From: Clostridiales bacterium
Lineage (GTDB): Bacteria; Acidobacteriota; Aminicenantia; Aminicenantales; UBA8522
Length of the DNA stretch: 55,181 nt
Direction of reading: 5' to 3'
NCBI GenBank assembly: GCA_029907205.1
Contig: JARYMI010000024.1
Span: 1 to 55,181 of the forward strand
The translations under genes and the position numbers were made by a program. The notes below the pieces were generated by a model, which did no database searches, was not told where the DNA came from, and saw only the letters and a program-made list of their open reading frames with translations. Shown piece after piece: positions 41,950 through 49,875 of the stretch. Numbering within the stretch: position 1 is the stretch's first letter; every line of letters begins with the position of its first letter.

Positions 41950-42158
41950 AAGGCAATTTTTTCTTCTTGGTAGTCATCTCCTGCAGCCGAGATCGCATCC
42001 CGCCTATTCATCGATAAAGCTTCTTTCAATGTGATTCTTAAAGTCTCTATGAGTTTCTCCCGGGTTTTCTCCTGGCAGTTTACTCCGGGGACTTCTTCAA
42101 TCCATCCAACCCACCAATCTCCGTCCTTTTTCATGATAGCCTTATATTGATTTTCCAT
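41946..42158 (-). CDS. hicB: HicB-type antitoxin
   Basis: A 70-residue partner of HicA. It has the HicB core YKAIMKKDGDWWVGWIEEVPGVNCQEKTREKLIETLRITLKEAL. The start is the ATG at 42158, preceded by GAGG at good spacing; nine codons upstream have no support. It is short and has no C-terminal DNA-binding domain, so repression of its own promoter may be weak or may need HicA. Confidence 0.85.
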   Translation of the reverse strand: MENQYKAIMKKDGDWWVGWIEEVPGVNCQEKTREKLIETLRITLKEALSMNRRDAISAAGDDYQEEKIAL

Positions 42159-42339
42159 AAGAATACCTCTCGTTTCCTTCCTCATAGTAATGAAGACGCT
42201 TTAAAAACTCAATATATCTCATAAAACTTTTTTCTTCAGCGGCTGGCGTCACACGGCTATCAACGTCCGCAGCCGGGCCAGAGCTCAGACTAAGGCAGAC
42301 GCAGAGAGTCGGCAAAGGGATAGGCTGGGTTGGGGGTAT

Positions 42340-42813
42340 ATGCTTCCAGAGCGTTACGATGAAGCAATTGATCAGATAAAGAAGGGTATGGATATTGAAC
42401 CCAACGTTCCCTGGGGACCCTTATATTTGGCTTCGGTTTATGCCCTTAAAGGAGAGTACGAACAGGCTATTACGGAGGCGGATAAGATAATATCGGCCTT
42501 GCCAACCCTGGATGATCTTATGGTTTTCTCGTTTTTAGGATGGGTCTATGCTGTTTCAGGACAACAAGAGAAAGCTCGGAACTTTTTGAACCGCATGCTT
42601 GATTTAAGAGCGAGACGCTATGTTGATGCCTATCTTATTGGAGAAGTCTACGCAGGCTTGGGAGAAAAAGATAAAGCATTCGAATGGATAAACAGGGCCT
42701 ATGAGGAACGTGCCGGCCAGATGATTTTTATCGAAGTCGATCCCTGGATCAAGAATCTGCGTTCGGACCTGAGGTACAAGGAGCTGCTGAAGAAGGTCGG
42801 CTTCGAGAAATAA
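42340..42813 (+). pseudogene. TPR protein fragment, probable truncated C-terminus of a larger regulator
   Basis: A 157-residue frame made of TPR repeats (YDEAIDQIKKGMDIEPN, EYEQAITEADKII, VYAGLGEKDKAFEWINRAYEER) ending in PWIKNLRSDLRYKELLKKVGF. This ending is typical of the C-terminus of long kinase- or cyclase-linked TPR proteins, in which an enzymatic domain comes first. Here the frame upstream of the ATG stays open for about 45 codons without a start or domain, and no such domain is present. It looks like a leftover of a larger gene, though a short TPR protein is possible. Confidence 0.55.
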
Positions 42814-42973
42814 TCGCTTGATCAGCGAAGATTCCCCTCGCAAGAACAATTATAGGATAATGATTTAGGCAGAAAGCGCCAAATTTCCCATCCGCAGCTG
42901 TATTCTTTTCGTTATTGCCGTTCTTAATAGTTATCAAGTCGTATCCTGTTCTCATATGATGGAAGTTTGAAAA

Positions 42974-43003
42974 ATGCATTAATTAGCATTAAATTTAATG
43001 CAT
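42974..43003. promoter_or_regulatory. Palindromic operator candidate upstream of the RHH antitoxin
   Basis: ATGCATTAA and TTAATGCAT, each 9 bp and perfectly complementary, with 12 bases between, lie 26 bp before the antitoxin ATG. The place and AT-rich symmetry fit autorepression by a ribbon-helix-helix antitoxin. Confidence 0.65.
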
Positions 43004-43028
43004 ACGATTACTTCGAGGTGAGAGCACA

Positions 43029-43370
43029 ATGAGACAAAAAAGCATCACGCTTCGTCTTCCTAAAGAGGAATATATGGCATTTACCACGATCTGTAATGAA
43101 AAGGGCTATAGTAAAAGCGGCAAAATCAGGGAGTTCATCAGGAACATTGTCAAGGCGGAGATTGGTGAGGTCGAGCTGAGTGCGGCGGAATGGGAAAAGG
43201 TTCGGAAAGGAATTCGCGAGATTGAACGCGGCCAATTCGCTACATTCGAGGAGATGAAACGTGACCTCGCCCCGAGAAGGCTGGCGAATAAGCAAAATCG
43301 CGAACAGGGCGAGACGGGCCATCGAGTCACTCAGCCTGGAGGCACAGGAGAAAATCCTGGAAGAGCTTAG
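43029..43370 (+). CDS. RelB-like ribbon-helix-helix antitoxin
   Basis: A 113-residue protein. The N-terminus (QKSITLRLPKEEYMAFTTICNEKGYSKSGKIREFIR) is a ribbon-helix-helix DNA-binding module. The middle helix (AAEWEKVRKGIREIERGQFATFEEMKRDL) is the type that wraps a RelE-type toxin. The last 30 residues are low in structure and overlap the toxin remnant, so the true end may have been altered. A palindromic operator precedes it. Confidence 0.75.
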   Translation: MRQKSITLRLPKEEYMAFTTICNEKGYSKSGKIREFIRNIVKAEIGEVELSAAEWEKVRKGIREIERGQFATFEEMKRDLAPRRLANKQNREQGETGHRVTQPGGTGENPGRA

Positions 43371-43392
43371 AAATCTTGCTGTTCGATCATAG
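43261..43392 (+). pseudogene. Truncated RelE/ParE-like toxin
   Basis: From a GTG at 43261 a 43-residue frame reads WRISKIANRARRAIES ... EAQEKILEELRNL, matching the start of RelE/ParE toxins (basic strand, then helix with KILEEL). A stop at 43390-43392 ends it before the catalytic strands. It overlaps the antitoxin end in the +1 frame, the normal arrangement. No continuation is seen downstream, so the toxin is a remnant and the antitoxin is probably an orphan. Confidence 0.55.
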
Positions 43393-43499
43393 GGGTGCGA
43401 TAAAAAACAAAACAATCAAAAGGTTGTAGTTTGCATTAGCTTGGCTGATCCGTGCTTCATCAAACAGCAAGTGTCAAATTGCGTTCGTGTGCCGATGCC

Positions 43500-43709
43500 C
43501 TATTTCTGGGCTATCCTTGAAGTATGCGAGGCTACAAGCTGCCAACGTCCGGCAAGCTTGACCCAAGTATGCGTGAAGCGAAACTGACCACTGGCATCCT
43601 CGCCTTTATACGTTTCTTTGACCGTGTCCCGGGCCGTAACCACCGCAGCGTCTCCGTAAACGCGAACTTCAAGGCGCCGGAAATGATCCGGACCTCTGCT
43701 CCTAATCAA
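43500..43709 (-). pseudogene. C-terminal fragment of a DUF4440/SnoaL-type protein
   Basis: A 69-residue frame with VYGDAAVVTARDTVKETYKGEDASGQFRFTHTWVKLAGRWQLVASHTSRIAQ, the last two-thirds of a DUF4440 (nuclear-transport-factor-2-like) domain. The frame upstream is open only to the AbiEii gene end and lacks a start and the first helices. The gene was probably cut when the AbiE pair arrived or during a rearrangement. Confidence 0.6.
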
Positions 43710-43739
43710 AAGGAGAATCCGAAAAAATGCCCGCCGGAC

Positions 43740-44615
43740 TCATCTGACCGCGGTGCCGGACTCTTCGAGCAACCTGAGAAGATTCTCTTGGGTGAACGCT
43801 AAAAGGCTCGTTGGGTCTTCGATGAAGGCGCGGACATCGGTTTCGATAGCCTTCCAATTGGCTTCGCGGACGGCCCAACCCAGCATAGTCCGCCACTTCC
43901 TTTTCTCGCCGATCAGGCGCTCATTGATCACACCTTTGCGCCTCCCCGCTCCCGGTGCACCTGGCTGGATTCCTTCCCGCCTCGGCTTCTGGGCCAGGGC
44001 ATTCTTGAACATCAGGAGATTGGGCTCGAGCTCCGGCCACTTGGACAGAAACCAGAAAAGGTCGAAGTAATCCCGTCCCTTAAAATATTCGCGAGTGAGC
44101 ACGGCCGCCGCTTTTCCTGCCAGGAGCGAAGGCAGGTCGTAGTGCTGAATGAGGACCGGGATGTGCGGGTTGACGAGCGTCTTCGCGCTCGTCGCTCCAT
44201 CCGGGGGGTGAGTGTCCACTTCGAGTGCGATCGCCAATTTCTGCTCCTTCCTCCCAACGAGCCCGAGTGCCGCCAAAAGCCCCGCGAACCTGAAAACCGC
44301 CCGCTGGACGGTCTTTTCTTTCCGGAGGTAGAGATAGACATCGTAGCCAGCCGCGGCCAGGTCGCTTTCGATTTTTCTCATGGCGCTTTCAAACTCCCCG
44401 GACTCCCAGCCTGGACCGGACGAGAAATCCAGATCCTCCGAGAACCGGCCGATCCGCCAAAGAAACCGAAGTGCCGTTCCCCCCATGAAGAAAAGCCGTG
44501 TGTTGAGGCCTTCCTTTTGCATGAGCCAGAGGAGATAGTTCTGGATGTACTCCCTCAGCGTGTGGAGCCCAAGCGAAGGACGTTCGCGGGCAACCTGGAG
44601 AGCGATGTCTTTCAC
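43740..44615 (-). CDS. abiEii: AbiEii nucleotidyltransferase toxin
   Basis: A 291-residue toxin of a type IV-like system that blocks growth by modifying RNA and gives phage resistance in some hosts. The nucleotidyltransferase motif is GGTALRFLWRIGRFSEDLDFS (G-G-x10-D-x-D). Other features are the KEGLNTRLFF strand and the ALEVDTHPPDG block. The start is GTG at 44615 because AAGGAGGAAT precedes it; the 25-codon extension upstream overlaps the AbiEi gene and has no such site. It follows AbiEi with a 1-bp gap. Confidence 0.9.
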   Translation of the reverse strand: MKDIALQVARERPSLGLHTLREYIQNYLLWLMQKEGLNTRLFFMGGTALRFLWRIGRFSEDLDFSSGPGWESGEFESAMRKIESDLAAAGYDVYLYLRKEKTVQRAVFRFAGLLAALGLVGRKEQKLAIALEVDTHPPDGATSAKTLVNPHIPVLIQHYDLPSLLAGKAAAVLTREYFKGRDYFDLFWFLSKWPELEPNLLMFKNALAQKPRREGIQPGAPGAGRRKGVINERLIGEKRKWRTMLGWAVREANWKAIETDVRAFIEDPTSLLAFTQENLLRLLEESGTAVR

Positions 44616-44616
44616 G

Positions 44617-45249
44617 CTATTCCTCCTTGTTTGCCCGGATGTAGGCCGTCGTGGCGTCCACAGCCGCGGCAAAGCCCGGCTTGCGCACAAGCGCCGCCTG
44701 GCTTTTGAGCTTCTCCTCTTCTAAAATGTCCATGTTCTGCAAGCGCAAGCCCTTCAGCCATTCCTCGGAAAACTTGCCGCTGCGCAGGCTGATGTAGATC
44801 CGATCGATCAGGGCCTTCTCGGGTTCTGCAATGATCAAGACGTCGCCGCCGCGCTCGACTTTCTCATACCCCGAAAAAAAGGACGGCTGGACATGATGAT
44901 AGAAATACCGCCGGTCCTTGGCCGTGAATTCGATGCCGCGGGCAGTCGTGATCGATGTCGGGTTGAAGACCGCCTCCGGGATCAGCCCGTAGAAACCGAG
45001 CGCCCACTCGAGCGACAGGTAAGAGGGTTGGACAACCGTGTTCGCAATCACGGCCTCGGATACATCCCTGGCCCGATAGGGCTTCTCGATGAGGTACCAG
45101 CCCCGGCGGACACGACAGAGCTTACCGGCTCGAGACCACCGCGAGAGCTGGACCTCGATGTGGGCGGGGGGGTCATCGAAAATCCGGAGCATAGAAGAAT
45201 GGAAGAGCGGCCGGGCCGCGAATTCTTTAAGGAAATTTTCCCACTTCAT
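44617..45249 (-). CDS. abiEi: AbiEi antitoxin / transcriptional repressor
   Basis: A 210-residue AbiEi-family protein. It has an N-terminal winged helix-turn-helix (EVQLSRWSRAGKLCRVRRGWYLI), then the antitoxin domain (VIANTVVQPSYLSLEWALGFYGLIPE, GIEFTAKDRRYFYHHVQP, IAEPEKALIDRIYISL). AbiEi represses its own operon by binding inverted repeats, which fits the palindrome 9-26 bases upstream of the ATG at 45249. It is the first gene of the abiEi-abiEii operon and ends next to the GTG of the toxin. Confidence 0.92.
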   Translation of the reverse strand: MKWENFLKEFAARPLFHSSMLRIFDDPPAHIEVQLSRWSRAGKLCRVRRGWYLIEKPYRARDVSEAVIANTVVQPSYLSLEWALGFYGLIPEAVFNPTSITTARGIEFTAKDRRYFYHHVQPSFFSGYEKVERGGDVLIIAEPEKALIDRIYISLRSGKFSEEWLKGLRLQNMDILEEEKLKSQAALVRKPGFAAAVDATTAYIRANKEE

Positions 45250-45257
45250 GCATACAA

Positions 45258-45275
45258 CTTAACACATATGTTAAG
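45258..45275. promoter_or_regulatory. Palindrome upstream of abiEi
   Basis: CTTAAC - 6 bases - GTTAAG, perfectly complementary arms, 9 bp before the start codon. The position is consistent with AbiEi autorepression. Confidence 0.6.
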
Positions 45276-45371
45276 AAATTGCAATATATGCCTTCCCCTT
45301 CTTTGGAGGGCTGTAGTCATCATTAACCATTTTGGCCAAATTTTCTGAAACTGGGCCCCTAAAAATTGACC

Positions 45372-45773
45372 CTAAAGTGTGGCGATTTCTAAGCCTTCGA
45401 TCAGGCCGTAATCCCGCAAATCCAGAGTCACCAGGGAAAATCCCATGGAAATGCATGTAGCGGCGATGATCAAATCGTGCGCTCCGACGGCCTTCCCGCT
45501 TTTGACCAGGCTCGCCCAGATCCGGGCGTAAATTCTTGCTGCGCTCAGGTCGAAAGGAAAAACGGGAAACACCTCGATGATCTTCTCGACAAAAGCCTCC
45601 CTGATGATTCTCCGTTTCTCGGAGCCCGCGCGATAGACGCCGTGCAGGAGCTCTGAAACCGTAATGGCAGAAATTCCAAAAGGCTCTCCTTCTCTCCCCA
45701 AGATGAACCGATCCAGCTTCGAAGACACCCTCTCCAGCCCGATAAGAACGCTCGTATCGAAAATGACTCCCAT
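45372..45773 (-). CDS. VapC-type PIN-domain toxin
   Basis: A 133-residue PIN ribonuclease. Acidic active-site residues are visible: Asp6 in IFDTSVLIGLE, Glu in ITVSELLHGV and Asp in GAHDLIIAATCISM, with the closing VTLDLRDYGLI. Length is typical. Its ATG shares one base with the antitoxin stop, so the two are translated together. It probably acts on tRNA or rRNA as other VapC toxins do. Confidence 0.9.
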   Translation of the reverse strand: MGVIFDTSVLIGLERVSSKLDRFILGREGEPFGISAITVSELLHGVYRAGSEKRRIIREAFVEKIIEVFPVFPFDLSAARIYARIWASLVKSGKAVGAHDLIIAATCISMGFSLVTLDLRDYGLIEGLEIATL

Positions 45774-46045
45774 CAGCTCCCTTTCGGAAGGACAGGCTGG
45801 CTCTCACGAGCGGCCTTGATATCGGATTCAAAAGCTTCGGCTTCAGGGCCGAGTCTCGGAATGGCAGCCAGGAGGCTTTTCAGTTCGCCCAGGTTTCTGG
45901 CCTTGAGCGGCTGGGCAACCGGAGATATCGAAGCCACGGATTTTCCTCCTCGAACAACGGTGTAAGAATCTCCTCTATAATGAACATGACTCAAGATTTC
46001 AGAGAATTTTCTCACCGCCTCGGTCGCGCTGACTTTTTTTCTCAT
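45773..46045 (-). CDS. Phd/YefM-type antitoxin
   Basis: A 90-residue antitoxin. Its N-terminus (KVSATEAVRKFSEILSHVHYRGDSYTVVRGGKSVASISPV) is the standard Phd/YefM DNA-binding fold. The C-terminal tail (AFESDIKAARESQP) is the toxin-binding part. It is directly followed by the PIN toxin. A 21-bp near-palindrome lies upstream of its start. Confidence 0.88.
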   Translation of the reverse strand: MRKKVSATEAVRKFSEILSHVHYRGDSYTVVRGGKSVASISPVAQPLKARNLGELKSLLAAIPRLGPEAEAFESDIKAARESQPVLPKGS

Positions 46046-46060
46046 AGTAAGCCTATTTGT

Positions 46061-46081
46061 AAATTATGATAATCATATTTT
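46061..46081. promoter_or_regulatory. Palindromic operator candidate for the Phd-PIN operon
   Basis: TATGAT - A - ATCATA is a perfect 13-bp palindrome; with flanking AAA and TTT the symmetry extends over 21 bp with one mismatched pair. It begins 16 bp before the antitoxin ATG, where Phd-type antitoxins bind their own promoters. Confidence 0.7.
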
Positions 46082-46171
46082 ACATCATTTTCTAGAGATG
46101 TCAAATTTCAATTGCCATCGCCCATGATCTGCGCGGCATCCCACAGGGAAGAAACCATTGAGGGTTCGCGC

Positions 46172-46513
46172 TTATTTTCTTGAGGCCCTAAACTTGATGA
46201 GCGGTTTCTCTCTGACCTTGGTGATACCGGAGATGTCAAATCGCTCGAAGATCGGATAGACACTCACGCGGTCCCCGTCTCTAAGGCGATGTCCGAGACC
46301 AACTGACTCGCCGTTGACAAGGATCAGGTCGACTTCGCCGGACGGAATGCCCAGGGCCGCGATCGCCTCCCCGACTGTTGTGGGCTCGTTGAAATCAAGC
46401 CACAAATCCTTTTTCCTCGCCTTCTCGGGCAGGTAATCGTTGAGTTCTTCGTAAAAACGGAACAATACTCCCTTCGGGACCGAACCTGCTCGACCATGCG
46501 CTGCGTTTTTCAC
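46172..46513 (-). CDS. Ubiquitin-like (MoaD/ThiS-fold) protein, stand-alone Mut7-C-type N-domain
   Basis: A 113-residue protein with a beta-grasp fold (VLFRFYEELNDYLPEKARKKDLWLDFNEPTTVGEAIAALGIPSGEVDLILVNGESV ... GDRVSVYPIFERFDIS). The stretch VYPIFERFDISGITKVREKPL is typical of the ubiquitin-like N-domain fused to a PIN-like Mut7-C nuclease in many bacteria. The nuclease half is missing here and the tail ends in KFRASRK without the C-terminal GG of sulfur carriers. Start GTG at 46513 overlaps the TGA of the sialidase-like gene (GTGA), so they are co-translated. Confidence 0.75.
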   Translation of the reverse strand: MKNAAHGRAGSVPKGVLFRFYEELNDYLPEKARKKDLWLDFNEPTTVGEAIAALGIPSGEVDLILVNGESVGLGHRLRDGDRVSVYPIFERFDISGITKVREKPLIKFRASRK

Positions 46514-47859
46514 GGCTTCTTTTCGGGGCGGCTATTTTGCCTCCTGTGGTCTCCTCGATGCTCCTCGACTCTCCACATCGAAAATCCGAAGCGCTTGTCA
46601 CGCATATTCTGGATGGGGCTGACGAAGACCAACCCGCCCTTCTTTAAAAAGAGCGCGGCGAGATATTCGCCGCCAGTTCCCCGGACCGGAGGATCGTCCG
46701 GCGAGCGGCTCGGCCAATAACAATCCAGCTCAAACGGTCGGGATTCGGCCATGCGGGGAGGGGCGTCGCCTTCCTCGAGGTCGATGCGGGCGACGTGCGC
46801 CCGGAGCGTCTCTGCCTGGCCCCGATGCAAGAACCAGGTCACAGCTAGCTGGCCGTCCCCGCGGGCGATCAGATAGGGGTAAAAAGCCGTGTCGCTGTCC
46901 CCGGCCAAGTGCCAGCTCGCCCACGTCGCTCCTCGGTCGGTCGAACGCGCCAGCCATATTCCGCTCATGTTAGTCCAGAAAGAGTAGAGGGCACCCCGGG
47001 CGTCCCAGGCCAGCGGTTCCACCCAGCGAGGGAGTTCGGACGGCTCGGACGAACTCCACTCGCGCGTGCCCGGCGCCTCGTGCTTCCGCCACGTCAGGCC
47101 TCCGTCGGCGCTCACTGCGATAAAGTCAACACCCTCGTCGTACTTATTGCCGGAGGCCGAGTAGGGCATCACCCGCGCCGCGAGTTCGCCGTCCGGCCCC
47201 ACGGCCAGATGGCTCGAGCCGCCCCGCGGGTGGATCCTATTGCGCTCCGTCCAGGTCAAACCGCCGTCCCAGCTGACGGCATAGCAGACGCCCGCGCCGT
47301 CGTTCCAGATGACATGGGCCGTGCCGTCCGGCGCCACCTTGACCCAGGGTCGGTCGTCGAACCGCGTATCCGAGAGCCGGGTCCACTTCCAGGTCGCGCC
47401 CGCGTCCTTGCTGACTCCGATATTGACCTGCCTCCCCTCCTGGTTCTTCTCGTCGTAGAGCAAGTTCACGAAATATAGCGTCCCGTCGGAAGATACGGCG
47501 AGGTCCACGTCGGAGTTGCCGACCGCCCCGTCCTCCTCGGTCCCGACATCGACCCGGGTCCAGGTCGTCCCCCCGTCACGGCTCTTCCAGAGGGTCGGCT
47601 CATTCGTCTGTTGCTGGCCCATGCGGGGCGCTCCGAACCCGCCGACGAAGAGTGTGCCATCGGGGTGCTCGGCGATCATCGGCTCGCGGGCCACAACGTC
47701 GAGATGATCGATGGGGGCGGCGAGAGCCAGCGTCCATGAAGGCGCCGTTTCTTCCGCCGCACGCCCGGCCTCGCCGGAGCGCCGGCAGCCGATGACAACG
47801 GCAAAGCACAGTCCCATCGCAGCATACCATAATAGCAAACGAATCTTCCTGTGGTTCAT
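46510..47859 (-). CDS. Sialidase-fold (BNR/Asp-box) lipoprotein
   Basis: A 449-residue exported protein with lipoprotein signal (hydrophobic stretch ending AVVIGC, lipid Cys at about 25). At least five Asp boxes S-x-D-x-G-x-T-W are visible (SRDGGTTW, SKDAGATW, SWDGGLTW, SADGGLTW, STDRGATW), which mark a six-bladed beta-propeller. Catalytic residues of true sialidases (Arg triad, Tyr/Glu) are not clear, so it may be a glycan-binding or other propeller protein. Base composition looks more GC-rich than its neighbours. It overlaps the ubiquitin-like gene by four bases. Confidence 0.82.
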   Translation of the reverse strand: MNHRKIRLLLWYAAMGLCFAVVIGCRRSGEAGRAAEETAPSWTLALAAPIDHLDVVAREPMIAEHPDGTLFVGGFGAPRMGQQQTNEPTLWKSRDGGTTWTRVDVGTEEDGAVGNSDVDLAVSSDGTLYFVNLLYDEKNQEGRQVNIGVSKDAGATWKWTRLSDTRFDDRPWVKVAPDGTAHVIWNDGAGVCYAVSWDGGLTWTERNRIHPRGGSSHLAVGPDGELAARVMPYSASGNKYDEGVDFIAVSADGGLTWRKHEAPGTREWSSSEPSELPRWVEPLAWDARGALYSFWTNMSGIWLARSTDRGATWASWHLAGDSDTAFYPYLIARGDGQLAVTWFLHRGQAETLRAHVARIDLEEGDAPPRMAESRPFELDCYWPSRSPDDPPVRGTGGEYLAALFLKKGGLVFVSPIQNMRDKRFGFSMWRVEEHRGDHRRQNSRPEKKP

Positions 47860-48186
47860 TCGTTCACCTGACCTTCTGCCGTTCGTTATCTCTCAAAGAA
47901 TGGTTTCGGGCTGTCCTTATTCAATGGGTTTTTTCAGCCTCGCAGGGCTGTACCTATTAAAAGATTCAACCTTGGAATGCTGGCACTCGCCTCTCTCTCA
48001 TCAGATGCTCCGCTCCCTCAGAGCGAAATCATTATATATGCCATCTTGAAAAGATCAATAACTTGACAGCTGTTGATAAATGAAGAGGCCGATGACAAGT
48101 TCATCGAGTGCGCCGTTGCCCTTAAGTCCGAGGCAATTATCACCGGCGATTCGAGCGTCAGCCAGGCCAGGTCGACCTTGGCTTTT
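47860..48186. other. Intergenic region with a deleted PIN-toxin module
   Basis: 327 bp between the sialidase-like gene and the ATPase gene. It contains a pseudogene (listed at 48013-48160). The remaining sequence shows no open frame of interest. Confidence 0.5.
48013..48160 (+). pseudogene. Internally deleted copy of the antitoxin/PIN module at 49769-50531
   Basis: The first 60 or so bases (CTCCCTCAGAGCGAAATCAT ... TTGACAGC) match the promoter region of the functional module at 49769-49833. Directly afterwards comes the PIN C-terminal coding stretch (DKFIECAVALKSEAIITGD), matching codons of the toxin at 50390-50450. The antitoxin and most of the toxin are missing. The region between the two copies is the ATPase gene. 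Confidence 0.75.
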
Positions 48187-49617
48187 TTATCCTTGGCCGG
48201 CGACCCTGTGACAATCTTCCCCTTCAATCAGCGATCCTTGTGTGAACAGTAGCAGATCCCCGCATGCAGCCTTTTTCATGACAGCCTCCGTGAAGCCGGC
48301 CCGGCTGAAGAGCGCATAGAACTCATTTCTTCCCGCCGTCCCCCAAACGACCTTTGCAGCTTTCTCTTTTAGCCTTTCCAGGATATCGGTCCCCACCGGC
48401 CTTTTGCTCCATTTCGCTTCGCCGAAGAGAATTGAGTTCAATTCCGGATTCACAGCGACAACATCGATTTCTTCCTTCTTGTTCCACCAGCGACCTGCGG
48501 CAGAAAACGGGAAAATGCGGTCGCGAGCCTGCCAAAGCATTTCTCTGGCGACGATCTCGTAGACGCCGCCGAGATGCTCCGCCCAAGTCCCACGGATCCG
48601 GCCGAGCACATCACTTGTATTCCCGAGCTCAAGCTCAGCGCGGTAGGGGAAGACATACTTAAACCAGAACCAAAAAAATTCATCGGTAATCCTGTAATAG
48701 CCCCGCCGGCTTTTAGATGGCATCTTCTCCGTGACAGGCACTTCGCGCTCAACGATTTTGAGGTCTCCCAAAACGCCCAGATATTTGTTGGCTGAGGGCT
48801 GGGGAATGCCCGTCGCATTGACGATCTCTGCGAGCTTCCGCTTGCCTTGGGCAATCGCTTGAAGCAAGGCAAAATAATAACGGGGTTCGCGGAGTTCCTC
48901 TCTCAGAATGAACTCGACTTCCTCATATAAAGGCCGGCCTTTGGTGAGAACTCGGCTCTGGACGTTTTCCCAGAATCCGGCTTTTCCGTCAAATTGAAGC
49001 CAGTAGGCGGGGACCCCGCCGGCAACGGCATAATGAGAGAAGCGATCCTCGAATGATCTGCTCCGGCGGAACAGCGCGGCAGAGGCGAACGGCAAAGGAT
49101 CAACCCTCCATTGCCCTGTCCTCCGGCCAAAGAGAGGAGACCTAAGGCTGAGCACCTCCTGCTCCATCATCGCGATGCTCGAGCCAAGGAGGATGAGATA
49201 CAACGGGCTTTTCGAGAGGTGCTCATCCCAAGCCTTTTGAAACAGACTGGGGATGGCACGGTTGGATTCGACGAGATAGGGGAACTCGTCGATGGCGAGC
49301 AGGATCTTTTCTTTTCTTGCGGCCAGGTAACGGAACGCTTCTTCCCAGCCGGCGAATCCTCTCGCTTCGAGAAGCGGGTCTTTGAAAAAAGCAGCCAAAG
49401 ATTCGGAAAACCGACGAATCTGCTCGGTTCCGCTCGTGCTTTCTCCGAGAAAATAGATATGAGGCTTTCCCCTTATAAATTGTTTGATCAGCTCTGTTTT
49501 ACCGATGCGGCGCTTCCCCCAAACAATGAGCATCTGAGGAGCATCCTGATTCCAAGCGTTCTCGAGGAACGCAAGCTCCTTTTCTCGGTTAATAAATGGA
49601 TGGTCATTCAAGGACAT
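48187..49617 (-). CDS. AAA ATPase with DUF234-type nuclease-like C-domain
   Basis: A 476-residue protein. Walker A is in VWGKRRIGKTELI (about 33-45), Walker B and the acidic pair in ILLAIDEFPYL (about 103-113). A winged-helix region follows (GKRKLAEIVNATGIPQPSANKYLGVLGDL). The C-terminal part (EEIDVVAVNPELNSILFGEAKWS) has the D-x13-E-A-K pattern of restriction-endonuclease-like folds, as in DUF234. These are widespread in archaea and some bacteria, often in mobile islands, with unknown function. A perfect palindrome lies just upstream of the ATG at 49617. Located between the two copies of a PIN module. Confidence 0.87.
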   Translation of the reverse strand: MSLNDHPFINREKELAFLENAWNQDAPQMLIVWGKRRIGKTELIKQFIRGKPHIYFLGESTSGTEQIRRFSESLAAFFKDPLLEARGFAGWEEAFRYLAARKEKILLAIDEFPYLVESNRAIPSLFQKAWDEHLSKSPLYLILLGSSIAMMEQEVLSLRSPLFGRRTGQWRVDPLPFASAALFRRSRSFEDRFSHYAVAGGVPAYWLQFDGKAGFWENVQSRVLTKGRPLYEEVEFILREELREPRYYFALLQAIAQGKRKLAEIVNATGIPQPSANKYLGVLGDLKIVEREVPVTEKMPSKSRRGYYRITDEFFWFWFKYVFPYRAELELGNTSDVLGRIRGTWAEHLGGVYEIVAREMLWQARDRIFPFSAAGRWWNKKEEIDVVAVNPELNSILFGEAKWSKRPVGTDILERLKEKAAKVVWGTAGRNEFYALFSRAGFTEAVMKKAACGDLLLFTQGSLIEGEDCHRVAGQG

Positions 49618-49642
49618 TCTCCTTTAATATACTCATGCGTAT

Positions 49643-49658
49643 TATACTCAAGAGTATA
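49643..49658. promoter_or_regulatory. Perfect palindrome upstream of the ATPase gene
   Basis: TATACTC - AA - GAGTATA, 7-bp arms. A third TATACTC lies at 49628-49634, 15 bases away, in direct orientation. Likely an operator that controls the ATPase gene. Confidence 0.6.
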
Positions 49659-49818
49659 TAAAAATCAAGTCTTTTTATCAAGTCATCGAAGACTAAGCAT
49701 TTCGTCCTGAGCTTTTTCAGCATTTCGGCGGCGTTTGTATACTCTCTGGATTAAATAAAAACACTCCCCTCCCTCAGAGCGAAATTATTATATATGCCAT
49801 TATAAAAAGAGCAACAAG

Positions 49819-49847
49819 TTGACATCTGCTGATGGTTGCTATATTGT
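49819..49847 (+). promoter_or_regulatory. Promoter of the second antitoxin/PIN module
   Basis: TTGACA (49819-49824), 17-bp spacer, TATTGT (49842-49847). AAGGAG lies before the GTG at 49876. The remnant copy near 48063 keeps the same TTGACA. Confidence 0.65.
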
Positions 49848-49875
49848 ATCTACAGATTATATAAAGGAGATCAAC

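Noticed and set aside
44142-44708. Plus-strand frame over abiEii
   Set aside because: Shadow of the nucleotidyltransferase gene; no motif or start signal.
45271-45831. Minus-strand frame of 186 residues overlapping the PIN toxin
   Set aside because: It overlaps the clear Phd-PIN pair in another frame and has no domain signature.
48018-48227. Minus-strand frame of 69 residues
   Set aside because: Antisense to the PIN remnant; it includes mirror codons of the DKFIECAVAL stretch and no ribosome-binding site.
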